NCBI GenBank assembly: GCA_964436815.1
Contig: CAYTER010000002.1
Location: 27,906-91,905 of the forward strand
DNA: 64,000 bases
Source: UBA993 sp964436815
GTDB taxonomy: Bacteria; Bacillota; Dethiobacteria; DTU022
Reading direction: 5' to 3'
The position numbers and the translations under genes are program-made. Under the pieces are notes generated by a model. That model saw only the letters and a program-made list of their open reading frames with translations, was not told where the DNA came from and did not search any database. Positions within the stretch are counted from its first letter, which is position 1; each line of letters opens with the position of its first letter. Of the stretch, positions 26,303 to 33,863 are shown piece by piece.

Positions 26303-26902
26303 TTAATAAAAAGTTATCTTGGCGAAAGGCAGAAAGCGCATGATCACTCGCCCCTGGATATTTCCCAGCGGCACTGGACCGATCTGCCTGCTGTCACTGC
26401 TATGATTGCGGTTATCGCCAAGAACATAAATATGGTCTTGTGGAACTACAACCGGCTCATGCTCGGTGGTCATCTTACCTTTAATATAACTTTCCTCGAC
26501 AACCTCACCATTGCGATAAACACGACCCATAATGAACTCCAGCCGATCCCCCGGGAGGCCGATAACCCTTTTTACCCACATATGATCGCTTCTTTCGCGA
26601 ATGATGAGCGCCGGCAGCGGGCTTTCGATCAGGCGATCCTGCAGGGTCCTGCTCCGTTCTACCCGGCTGTCGATAATTACAATATCACCGTAATCCGGGG
26701 CAGCTTTAAAAATTGAGGGAGTCAGGAAAACCAAAACACGGTTTCCCTGCGAATCGAATGTCGGTTCCATCGAAATATCATTAATATCGTAGGTTTGAAT
26801 AACCAGCACACTGATGGCAATAGTGATCACAATGATCAGCAAGATTTGTTTTAACCATGATACGATTGTTGATTCCTGCTTCGTTTTTTCCATGAGCGGC
26901 AT
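26303..26902 (-). CDS. lepB: Signal peptidase I
   Basis: The 199-aa type I signal peptidase removes signal peptides from exported proteins. An N-terminal membrane segment covers about residues 15-33. The catalytic serine is in DISMEPTF and the general-base lysine in VKRVIGLPGDRLEF; box E is YVLGDNRNHSSDSR. Length fits Gram-positive enzymes. The in-frame ATG at 26893 is equally plausible as the start, since GAGGAG sits two bases from the first ATG and eleven from the second. It is 59 bases upstream of the LCP gene on the same strand, so both likely share a transcript. Confidence 0.95.
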   Translation of the reverse strand: MPLMEKTKQESTIVSWLKQILLIIVITIAISVLVIQTYDINDISMEPTFDSQGNRVLVFLTPSIFKAAPDYGDIVIIDSRVERSRTLQDRLIESPLPALIIRERSDHMWVKRVIGLPGDRLEFIMGRVYRNGEVVEESYIKGKMTTEHEPVVVPQDHIYVLGDNRNHSSDSRQIGPVPLGNIQGRVIMRFLPFAKITFY

Positions 26903-27008
26903 GACTCCTCTACAGTAAAAAATCTAAGCCCCCGGCTGCTAAAACACTGTGGAACCTTAGATGATTATAACACTTGCCGGAAATAGGATAATAACCCCGA
27001 ACTACTCC

Positions 27009-27647
27009 CTAACTGTCAAAAAGTTTATTTTGCAAAGCAAAAATGGCCAGTTGCGTGCGATCACGCAGGTTCAGTTTTTCCAGCAAATGCGTGACATGGG
27101 TTTTAACCGTCCGTTCACTGATGAACAGCTGATCGCCGATCTCCTTGTTACCCAAACCACCGGTAATCAGCTCCAGCACCTCCAGCTCGCGCGGGCTGAT
27201 TTGATCTATTTTTTTCGTGCTGTTCATACTACCGCTAACTTCTTTCAGCATCCTTGCCGCCGCCAGGGGATGAAGGGTCGGTTCGCCTGCCGCCGCGCTG
27301 CGGATGGCTGCAGCAAGCTCATCTGCAGCGACATCCTTAAGCAGGTATGAAAGTGCGCCGGCTTTAATTGCCGGCAGGACCAGGTCATCTTCCGCCTTGC
27401 TGGTCAGCACTATGATTTTTGAGTGTGGACTGGCTTCCAGGCATCTTCTGGTTCCTTCCAGGCCATCGGCCCCCGGCATCAACAGATCCATCAAAATCAC
27501 ATCAGGCTTTAACCGCCCGGCCATTTCAGCCGCGGATGCTCCGTCTGCAGCTTCTCCCACTACTTCAAGATCAGCTTCGGTATCAAGATAATATTTTAAA
27601 CCTTCGCGAACCAGGCCATGATCATCTACCAAGAGGACTGAAATCAT
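27009..27647 (-). CDS. liaR: NarL/LuxR-type response regulator (LiaR-like)
   Basis: The 212-aa regulator has an N-terminal receiver domain with the acidic pair DDHG (residues 8-9), phosphoacceptor D in VILMDLLMP (near residue 53), T in VLTSKAE and K in SYLLKDV. The C-terminal LuxR helix-turn-helix is SPRELEVLELITGGLGNKEIGDQLFISERTVKTHV. It overlaps the histidine kinase gene by four bases (ATGA), and with the LiaF-like gene forms a complete LiaF-S-R set. It probably responds to cell-envelope stress. A 16-bp palindrome at 29587-29602 upstream of the operon is a candidate binding site. Confidence 0.9.
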   Translation of the reverse strand: MISVLLVDDHGLVREGLKYYLDTEADLEVVGEAADGASAAEMAGRLKPDVILMDLLMPGADGLEGTRRCLEASPHSKIIVLTSKAEDDLVLPAIKAGALSYLLKDVAADELAAAIRSAAAGEPTLHPLAAARMLKEVSGSMNSTKKIDQISPRELEVLELITGGLGNKEIGDQLFISERTVKTHVTHLLEKLNLRDRTQLAIFALQNKLFDS

Positions 27648-28702
27648 TTTTTTTCACTTCCTTTATGCAAAAGCGACATCTGAATGGTTATTTTTGTTCC
27701 CCGACCGGGAGAACTTTCAAAAAAAACCCGGCCACCAATCGCGCCGGCACGCTCCCTGATTCCTGAAAGGCCAACAGCGGCAGGGTTGACCTGCACTTTT
27801 GGATCAAAACCGGAACCGTTATCGCTAATTGACATCACCACCAGATCACCGGTCCTGGAAAGTTGAGCTTCTACAGTATCCGCATTGGCATGTTTACTGA
27901 TATTATTAAGCGCTTCCTGGGCTATCCGGAATAAACTTTCTCCCTGTTCGCCGACAAGGTTAACCTCAGGATCCAGATGATCGATAAAGTGCCAGCCCTC
28001 ACGCTCAGCCAGCTTACCGATGTATTCTTTCAAAGCCTTGCCGAGACCTTCAAGATCAAGGCTGACCGGTCTGAGCTGCATGATCAGCTCCCGAATCTGG
28101 GCATGGGCCTGACGCGCCATTAATTCAAGGTTTTCACTTTCAGCAATTAATTCTTCGATATTTTCAGGATTACTGCCGATCTTTTTCTTCAGCGCTGCCG
28201 CTCTCATCGCCAGTACAAAAAGCTGCTGATTGACCGTATCGTGCAAGTCGCGAGCCAGGCGCATCCGCTCTTCCAGGGCAGCTCCACGGCCCGCCTCTTC
28301 AGAAAGGCGCAGGTTTTTATCGGCCAAATCTTTTAAGGCTCCAACCGCTTCTTCCAACCGTACCGCCATTAGATTAAGTTGATTCTCCAGCCAGCCGACT
28401 TCATCAAAAGGACCTGTCTCAAGCCTGGCTTCATAGTCCCCGCGGGCGATCCGCCCGGCCATGCGACCCGCTTCCCAAAGCCTGAGCTTCACCGAACGGG
28501 TTATCAGGGAACCGGCTACTGCCGCAACCAAACCAATTACAAAGCCGCAGATTATTGCTATGGTAAATGAAACCGGCTGCTCCAGGCCAAAGCTGACAGC
28601 CAGACGGTAAGTTATCAGGGTCATAAAAGCGCTGATGACGCCGGCAGCAAGACAAATTGCCGCCAGGCGCCATTGCAGCCCAAAACTGCGCTCCGCACTC
28701 AT
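27644..28702 (-). CDS. liaS: NarL-family sensor histidine kinase (LiaS-like)
   Basis: This 352-aa kinase has two N-terminal membrane segments (about 12-32 and 40-65) with almost no extracellular loop, followed by a HAMP domain (RLWEAGRMAGRIARGDYEAR). The HisKA_3 phosphoacceptor is in LARDLHDTVNQQLFVLAM, and the HATPase domain has N-box QEALNNISKHA and G-box ISDNGSGF. The lack of a sensing loop is typical of intramembrane-sensing kinases such as LiaS, which depend on a partner like LiaF. Start and stop codons abut or overlap the neighbouring lia genes, showing a translationally coupled operon. Confidence 0.92.
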   Translation of the reverse strand: MSAERSFGLQWRLAAICLAAGVISAFMTLITYRLAVSFGLEQPVSFTIAIICGFVIGLVAAVAGSLITRSVKLRLWEAGRMAGRIARGDYEARLETGPFDEVGWLENQLNLMAVRLEEAVGALKDLADKNLRLSEEAGRGAALEERMRLARDLHDTVNQQLFVLAMRAAALKKKIGSNPENIEELIAESENLELMARQAHAQIRELIMQLRPVSLDLEGLGKALKEYIGKLAEREGWHFIDHLDPEVNLVGEQGESLFRIAQEALNNISKHANADTVEAQLSRTGDLVVMSISDNGSGFDPKVQVNPAAVGLSGIRERAGAIGGRVFFESSPGRGTKITIQMSLLHKGSEKK

Positions 28703-29473
28703 TTACGATTTACCCGGTAGGGCAGGCATGTAGATTATTTCCATTTCACCAAGCCCAAGTTTCGCCTCGATCTGCAGGGAAGCTTCGGCGCCCTCTACCG
28801 CGATGGACCGCTGCAATTCAAGACCTGAAATACCTGAGCGTTCTTCTTCAAAGAGATGGAGCTCGCCCAAACCGACAGAAGCTTTTATATCAAGATTAAC
28901 TCCACCCGGAACCCTGACGGTTACCTCGCCAATTCCTGTTTTTATGAAGATTTTATGCGTACCCGGTTTGATCTCCGCCGTAGTCAGATCAATGACCACA
29001 TCACCGATGCCGTGAAAAAACTCCTGATCTTCTTCTAAAACCCAGGGCGCACGTCCATGATAAAGATCGCCGATATGTCTCATCTTTGCGCATCTTTTCC
29101 ATCCTTCACCTTCCTGGCAATTCTCGGACCAGAAGCGACCTCCACCCTTAACCCGGTCGCCCAGCAGAATAGAGAGACCAATGGCTACCAGGATCAGCGG
29201 CCAGCCATAGCGGGCGATATCTCCGCCGCCAATCGTGCTCAGTCCGGCATTCTTCAACATGCTGAACAGTCCTATCCCTCCAACCCACAGCCCGAGACCA
29301 AGCAAAAACCAGGAATTCCAACCGAAACTGATACTTTCCCATATAATAACCACACCCAGCAGAAGGAGAATTACCGGCCAAAAAGCGATGCCGAAATTAA
29401 ATACCCCGGTTACCTGTAATAGGATTAAAACACCAAGCACCAGCAGGATAATACCCCAGATTTGACGTTTCAT
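28703..29473 (-). CDS. liaF: LiaF-like membrane protein
   Basis: The 256-aa protein has four short hydrophobic segments in its first 110 residues (for example IWGIILLVLGVLILLQVTG) and a soluble beta-rich C-terminal domain with repeated DLTTAEIKPGTHKIFIKTG- and GEVTVRVPGGVNLDIKASVG-like strands. That is the LiaF C-terminal / DUF2154 fold. In B. subtilis LiaF inhibits the LiaS-LiaR system until envelope damage occurs. The stop codon directly abuts the liaS start. It is the first gene of the operon and is divergent from homoserine dehydrogenase. Confidence 0.88.
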   Translation of the reverse strand: MKRQIWGIILLVLGVLILLQVTGVFNFGIAFWPVILLLLGVVIIWESISFGWNSWFLLGLGLWVGGIGLFSMLKNAGLSTIGGGDIARYGWPLILVAIGLSILLGDRVKGGGRFWSENCQEGEGWKRCAKMRHIGDLYHGRAPWVLEEDQEFFHGIGDVVIDLTTAEIKPGTHKIFIKTGIGEVTVRVPGGVNLDIKASVGLGELHLFEEERSGISGLELQRSIAVEGAEASLQIEAKLGLGEMEIIYMPALPGKS

Positions 29474-29586
29474 CTCATTCTTTCCCTTCTTAAACTAGAA
29501 TTGCAGCTTAACCTGCCTTACTGCCGCTGACTAAACTCTAACCGCAGCGCAAAACTTATATAAGGTCCCCCGGATTGAATTTCCGC

Positions 29587-29602
29587 TCATACCTGGGTAT
29601 GA
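29587..29602. promoter_or_regulatory. Palindrome upstream of the lia-like operon
   Basis: TCATACC-TG-GGTATGA is a perfect 7-bp inverted repeat. It is located upstream of a possible minus-strand -10 (TATAAG, near 29565-29570), at about the position an activator would occupy. In B. subtilis LiaR activates its own operon from an upstream palindrome. Assignment to LiaR here is by position only. Confidence 0.45.
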
Positions 29603-29707
29603 TTTTAACCTGCCTTCCTAGATGATAACACTTCCTTTACTCCTGCCGGCTATTGTTCCAGTTATTGCTCAGTAAAGCTCAGCTTCCTGCTTATACCACT
29701 TTCAGAA

Positions 29708-29716
29708 TGCTATAAT
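29708..29716 (+). promoter_or_regulatory. Extended -10 promoter of the homoserine dehydrogenase gene
   Basis: TGCTATAAT is a perfect extended -10 box 26 bases before the start codon, followed by AAAGGGTG as ribosome site. The -35 region is weak. No leader or riboswitch can fit in this short distance. Confidence 0.6.
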
Positions 29717-29742
29717 GCACTTAAGAAAGGGTGAATGCTTAA

Positions 29743-30783
29743 ATGGCTAAAGTAATTAAACTCGGCTTGATTGGTTTTGGCAACGTCGGGCAGGAACTGG
29801 CCCGAATCCTGCTCGAGAAACAGGAAGCCTGGTTAAGGGATTATGATTTAAGTTTTATTGTTGTGGCAGTATCTACGCTCAGCAAAGGCTCCCTTTTTAA
29901 TGAAACAGGAATTGATCTGAAGCGAGCGCTCACCGATCTTGGTGAAGAGGGCTTGTTTAACCGGCATAATCCGGACCTTGCTTCATTAAACCCGCTGGAA
30001 CTGACCCGGCTGGATGTTGTAGATGTAGTAATCGAAATCAGCACTTTAAATATAACTAGCGGTCAGCCGGCCACTAATCACCTGGTCAGCGCCCTGCAAA
30101 ACGGCAAGGATATCATTACTGCCAACAAAGGCCCGATTGCTTTTCATTATCATGAACTAAAAACCCTGGCCTCCTCGCTAAACAAAAGTCTGTTTTTTGA
30201 AGGCATAGTGATGGACGGCACCCCGGTTTTCAATCTGATCCGTGAAAACCTGATGGGCTGTACCGTTAAAAGTTTTAGAGGAATACTCAACAGCACCACC
30301 AATTATATCCTGACCGAGATGGCCGCCGGAATAAAATATGAACAAGCCCTCAGTAAAGCCAGGAACCTTGGTTTTGTTGAATCTGACCCTACAATGGATA
30401 TCGACGGCTGGGATGCTGCCGCAAAAGTAGCCGCCCTGATGAATGTGCTCTTTGATGCCCGGATTACCCCGCAGCAGGTTGAGCGGACAGGTATTGCCAA
30501 TATCAGGGAAGAAGATCTCAGAAAGACCGAGAGCGAGGGACAAACCATCAGGCTAATCTGCGAGGGGCACAGAGATGGAAACACGTTGCGGGGTAAAGTT
30601 TCCCCTCTTGCCATTTCCCTGCACAACTCACTGGCCTTAATCAGGGGAACATCTTCAGCGTTAACTTTAGATACCGACCTGGCCGGAGAGATTACGATCA
30701 TCAGTCATAACCCGCAGATCAGACAAACCGCTTACGCCCTGATCAGCGATCTTTTCTCGCTGGTCAGATTAAATTCACTTTAG
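29743..30783 (+). CDS. hom: Homoserine dehydrogenase, short form without ACT domain
   Basis: The 346-aa enzyme reduces aspartate semialdehyde to homoserine in the threonine/methionine pathway. The N-terminal Rossmann motif is LGLIGFGNVGQELA. The catalytic domain has ANKGPIAFHY and the family signature around GILNSTTNYILTEM followed by ALSKARNLGFVESDPTMDIDGWDAAAK. The regulatory ACT domain of longer homologues (about 430 aa) is absent, so it is probably not allosterically regulated by threonine through that domain. The gene stands alone; no other pathway genes are adjacent. The lone arrangement and short form also leave room for a related oxidoreductase function. Confidence 0.88.
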   Translation: MAKVIKLGLIGFGNVGQELARILLEKQEAWLRDYDLSFIVVAVSTLSKGSLFNETGIDLKRALTDLGEEGLFNRHNPDLASLNPLELTRLDVVDVVIEISTLNITSGQPATNHLVSALQNGKDIITANKGPIAFHYHELKTLASSLNKSLFFEGIVMDGTPVFNLIRENLMGCTVKSFRGILNSTTNYILTEMAAGIKYEQALSKARNLGFVESDPTMDIDGWDAAAKVAALMNVLFDARITPQQVERTGIANIREEDLRKTESEGQTIRLICEGHRDGNTLRGKVSPLAISLHNSLALIRGTSSALTLDTDLAGEITIISHNPQIRQTAYALISDLFSLVRLNSL

Positions 30784-30787
30784 CAGC

Positions 30788-31822
30788 TTAATAATTACTG
30801 TTGTCATAAAGCATTTTACTGCCTATCACAACTCGAACAATATCGGGATCTAACTGCGTCCCGGTAACACTTTGCAGTTCTTCTTCCACTTCCGGGATGG
30901 ATCTGGATGCAGCATAAGGCCTCTCCCACAGCATGGCGTCTATCGCATCGGCAACAGCAATTATCCTGGCGCCCAGGGGAATATTTTTCCCTACTATTCC
31001 TTCCGGATAGCCCAGCCCGTCATACCGTTCATGATGATAGAGAATCAGCGGTATGATCTCCTTTAAAAAAGTGGCGGGCGATAAAATATCTGCTCCGATC
31101 ACAGAATGTTTTTTAACCATCTCATATTCACCATCATTAAGGCTACTGCTCTTCCTGAGAATGCTTTCTTCGACACCAATTTTCCCGATGTCATGCAGCG
31201 TAGCTGCCTGCCTGATCGGTTCCAACTGATCAAGGGGTATATTCATATTTAAACCGATCTGCTCCACCAGGCTGGCAACTCTCTCCTGGTGCCCTTTTGT
31301 GTATGAGTCCTTGGCATCGACCGCCGCCACCAGGGATTCAATGGTTTCCCTGTAGTGGCTCTGGATGCTGCTGTACGTTATTTTAATCTCTTCCTCGAGC
31401 GCAACCTTGGCCAGCTTAAGTTCATCAATTTTTTTACTTGCTTCCCGTGTTTCAAAACGTTTATGCAGGCCTTTTTTCACGACTTCCCTGACCGAAGTAA
31501 TTTCAAAAGGTTTGATCAGATAATCAATGGCGCCAAGTCGAAGGGCTTCCGTTGCTGTATCGATGGAAGCATAGGCGGTAATCATGATTACCTGGGTGTC
31601 AGGAGCCTGTTCCCTGATCACTTTCAACAAATCAATACCGTTCATTTCCGGCATCCGGATATCTAAAATAATCAGATCGTATTCATCTTTTTGTAAAATT
31701 TCAAGCGCCTGCTTGCCGCTGGCGGCAGTTTGAACGGAATAATCATCTCTTAAAATCATTCTCAGAGATTCTCTGGGTCCAAGTTCATCATCCACGACAA
31801 GAATCAAAGGCTTTTCAGACAT
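30788..31822 (-). CDS. Response regulator with HD-GYP output domain
   Basis: The 344-aa protein has a receiver domain (about 5-120) with DDE, phosphoacceptor in LIILDIRMPEMNG, and lysine in YLIKPFE. A coiled-coil linker (about 130-165) joins it to an HD-GYP domain (about 165-335) containing HDIGKIGV and HHERYDGLGYPEG. All key residues of an active c-di-GMP phosphodiesterase are visible. It closes an operon whose two preceding genes encode sensor kinases (28 bases upstream on the same strand), so they are its likely phosphodonors. Output would be lowered c-di-GMP on phosphorylation or dephosphorylation; direction is unknown. Confidence 0.92.
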   Translation of the reverse strand: MSEKPLILVVDDELGPRESLRMILRDDYSVQTAASGKQALEILQKDEYDLIILDIRMPEMNGIDLLKVIREQAPDTQVIMITAYASIDTATEALRLGAIDYLIKPFEITSVREVVKKGLHKRFETREASKKIDELKLAKVALEEEIKITYSSIQSHYRETIESLVAAVDAKDSYTKGHQERVASLVEQIGLNMNIPLDQLEPIRQAATLHDIGKIGVEESILRKSSSLNDGEYEMVKKHSVIGADILSPATFLKEIIPLILYHHERYDGLGYPEGIVGKNIPLGARIIAVADAIDAMLWERPYAASRSIPEVEEELQSVTGTQLDPDIVRVVIGSKMLYDNSNY

Positions 31823-31850
31823 TATAGTTGTATACCCCTTTACAATTTGC

Positions 31851-33854
31851 TCATTTAGCGACTAAAGGCAAACTGATTCCGAACTTGAGCGGACTACCGT
31901 TTGCCTGAACGGCCTGAAGCGTCCCCCCGTGGTCTTCAACTATTTTTCTGCTAACCGGTACACCAATCGATATGGCATTATCAGGGCTAACCTCAAGGGG
32001 GTTAAAAATCTTTTCCGGATCATCCAGATCTATTTTAGTACAGTTATCAGTAATCATAATATGCAGTTGCTCAGGCTCATATTTAGCATCCGGTATGGCG
32101 GTAACGATGGTGATTTCTTTATCTTTATCCGGAAATCCTTCATAAAGAAAACCGATTAAATAGGCAATTGCCCTGGCCATGCTGAGCCGGTCGACTTTTA
32201 CTGCGGTTTCCCCCGGGCAGATACTTTTTCTGACCAAACCGTTAAGATTACCGCCCTGTTCTTTTAAAAGAGCGATAGATTGCTCAATAATTTCGTTAAT
32301 ATCAACAATTTCGTACTGATAGTTCAAGGGAGTAGAGAAGGCGATCAGCTGATCGATCAGTTCGTTTAATCTCTTTACTTCCTGCTTTACGGTTTGCGAA
32401 AACAAGGTTCTAAATTCCTGGTCTTCGTATTTTTCCGGCAGCAGCTGGGCATAAGTCTGGATCGCAACCATCGGATTTTTAATCTCATGGGTCAGTTGAC
32501 TGACAAAACGGTTCAATACATTAATCTGCTCTACTTTGTTACGTTCCGCTTCTGCAATCTTCCTTGCTGTAATATCGTCAATGATCATTACACTGCCGAG
32601 CACATCATCATTTTGATTAACCATTCTGTAGGTGCTTATTTCAAGAGGCAGCCGGTCCTCTGTCAACTCGAGGAATTCTTTATGATATGCTTTTCCGGAT
32701 AACATTGTTTCATAGAGCATATCTCCAAGGGGGCTAATCAGTGATCTCAAATCTGCATTGATCACCTTCGCCGGATCATGTTTTAATATTTCACCGGCTC
32801 GCTGGTTAAAGGTGGTTATTTTTTCAGCGCAATCAATCGCCACAACCCCGCTGTCCATGATCTGTAAAATACTTTCAATATATATTTTTTGGTTAACTAG
32901 CCGTTCATGCAGATCGATGTCATCCAAGGCAACAGCAATATTCCCGCAAACGGTATAAAGCAGTTCCAACTCTCGATCGTAAAAAGGAGAGCCGGCAACT
33001 TTCGAACCGAGACAGAGAACTCCATTTAACTTGCCCTGGGCGATCAGTGGCACACAAACCTGGGCATGAAGCAGTTTCATTTCCTGTAGAATTTCAGCCC
33101 TGCGTTCAGGAGAGATGTATTCGCAGAGTTCAGATTTCTGCAAAATCTGCCCTTCCGCAGCCAACCAGGCCACTAGACCCTCAGATTCCTTTAGCCGCAA
33201 TAATAAATTAATATCAGGATCCAAGCCATGTTGTGCGGCGATGACAAATCCATTACCAGCGTTACTTTTTAACAGGACAGCAATTTTGCCAACCGGAACA
33301 AGCTCTTTAACCGCATAAATAAAGAGATTTATGAACTTCTCCCGATTAAACTGATTACTGACTGTTCTGGAAAAGTCACTTAAAACCCTCGCCCAGGGAC
33401 GTGTCGTCAGATCATATTCCCTTTGCGGCACATTATTTTCTGGAAGGGCTTTTCTAACGTCCGCGGTAGGTTCGTCTTTGCTGCTTATCGATTTTTCCCA
33501 GGCGCGGTCAAGAATTTTTTTCAACTGCCATTGCTCGAAGGGCATCGGCAAATAATCATATAACAAATCAGCCAGCTGAAGCGCTTTTTTCTGATCTTTT
33601 CCCAAACCGATAAAAATCAAACCCGGTTTATGGGCTGCTTCGTCCTTCAGCCAACTGTGAACATCCCGGCAATCCGTATCCAGCAACACTACGCCGTGAT
33701 CAAGATCAGTTGTAATCGCACCATTAAAATGATCATCGCTGTTGCCGATTAAAAAATAGCTATCCGGGATAAGATTTTTGATCTCTTCGAGTAAATTCTG
33801 ATCTTCGGTAACCATGAGCACAACTTTCACCCGAGCACCCACTCTCCAGGCCAT
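31851..33854 (-). CDS. GAF-PAS histidine kinase with degenerate ATPase domain
   Basis: The 667-aa cytosolic protein has a pseudo-receiver-like N-terminal domain (about 10-120, VVLLDTDCRD instead of the usual phosphoacceptor motif). A GAF domain (about 155-315), a PAS domain (about 325-440), and a HisKA helix with H456 in SQLTHEIKNPMVAI follow. The HATPase region is degraded. The N-box shows AIAYLIGFLYEG without the conserved Asn, the G1 box reads TDNCTKI where DxGxG is expected, and G2 reads SIGVPVSRKI. It may therefore not bind ATP normally and may act as a partner of the upstream intact kinase, whose HisKA region is clearly related (LLPEKYED in both). The start codon is uncertain; 33854 is the longest plausible. 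Confidence 0.85.
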   Translation of the reverse strand: MAWRVGARVKVVLMVTEDQNLLEEIKNLIPDSYFLIGNSDDHFNGAITTDLDHGVVLLDTDCRDVHSWLKDEAAHKPGLIFIGLGKDQKKALQLADLLYDYLPMPFEQWQLKKILDRAWEKSISSKDEPTADVRKALPENNVPQREYDLTTRPWARVLSDFSRTVSNQFNREKFINLFIYAVKELVPVGKIAVLLKSNAGNGFVIAAQHGLDPDINLLLRLKESEGLVAWLAAEGQILQKSELCEYISPERRAEILQEMKLLHAQVCVPLIAQGKLNGVLCLGSKVAGSPFYDRELELLYTVCGNIAVALDDIDLHERLVNQKIYIESILQIMDSGVVAIDCAEKITTFNQRAGEILKHDPAKVINADLRSLISPLGDMLYETMLSGKAYHKEFLELTEDRLPLEISTYRMVNQNDDVLGSVMIIDDITARKIAEAERNKVEQINVLNRFVSQLTHEIKNPMVAIQTYAQLLPEKYEDQEFRTLFSQTVKQEVKRLNELIDQLIAFSTPLNYQYEIVDINEIIEQSIALLKEQGGNLNGLVRKSICPGETAVKVDRLSMARAIAYLIGFLYEGFPDKDKEITIVTAIPDAKYEPEQLHIMITDNCTKIDLDDPEKIFNPLEVSPDNAISIGVPVSRKIVEDHGGTLQAVQANGSPLKFGISLPLVAK

Positions 33855-33863
33855 ATCAATGAA

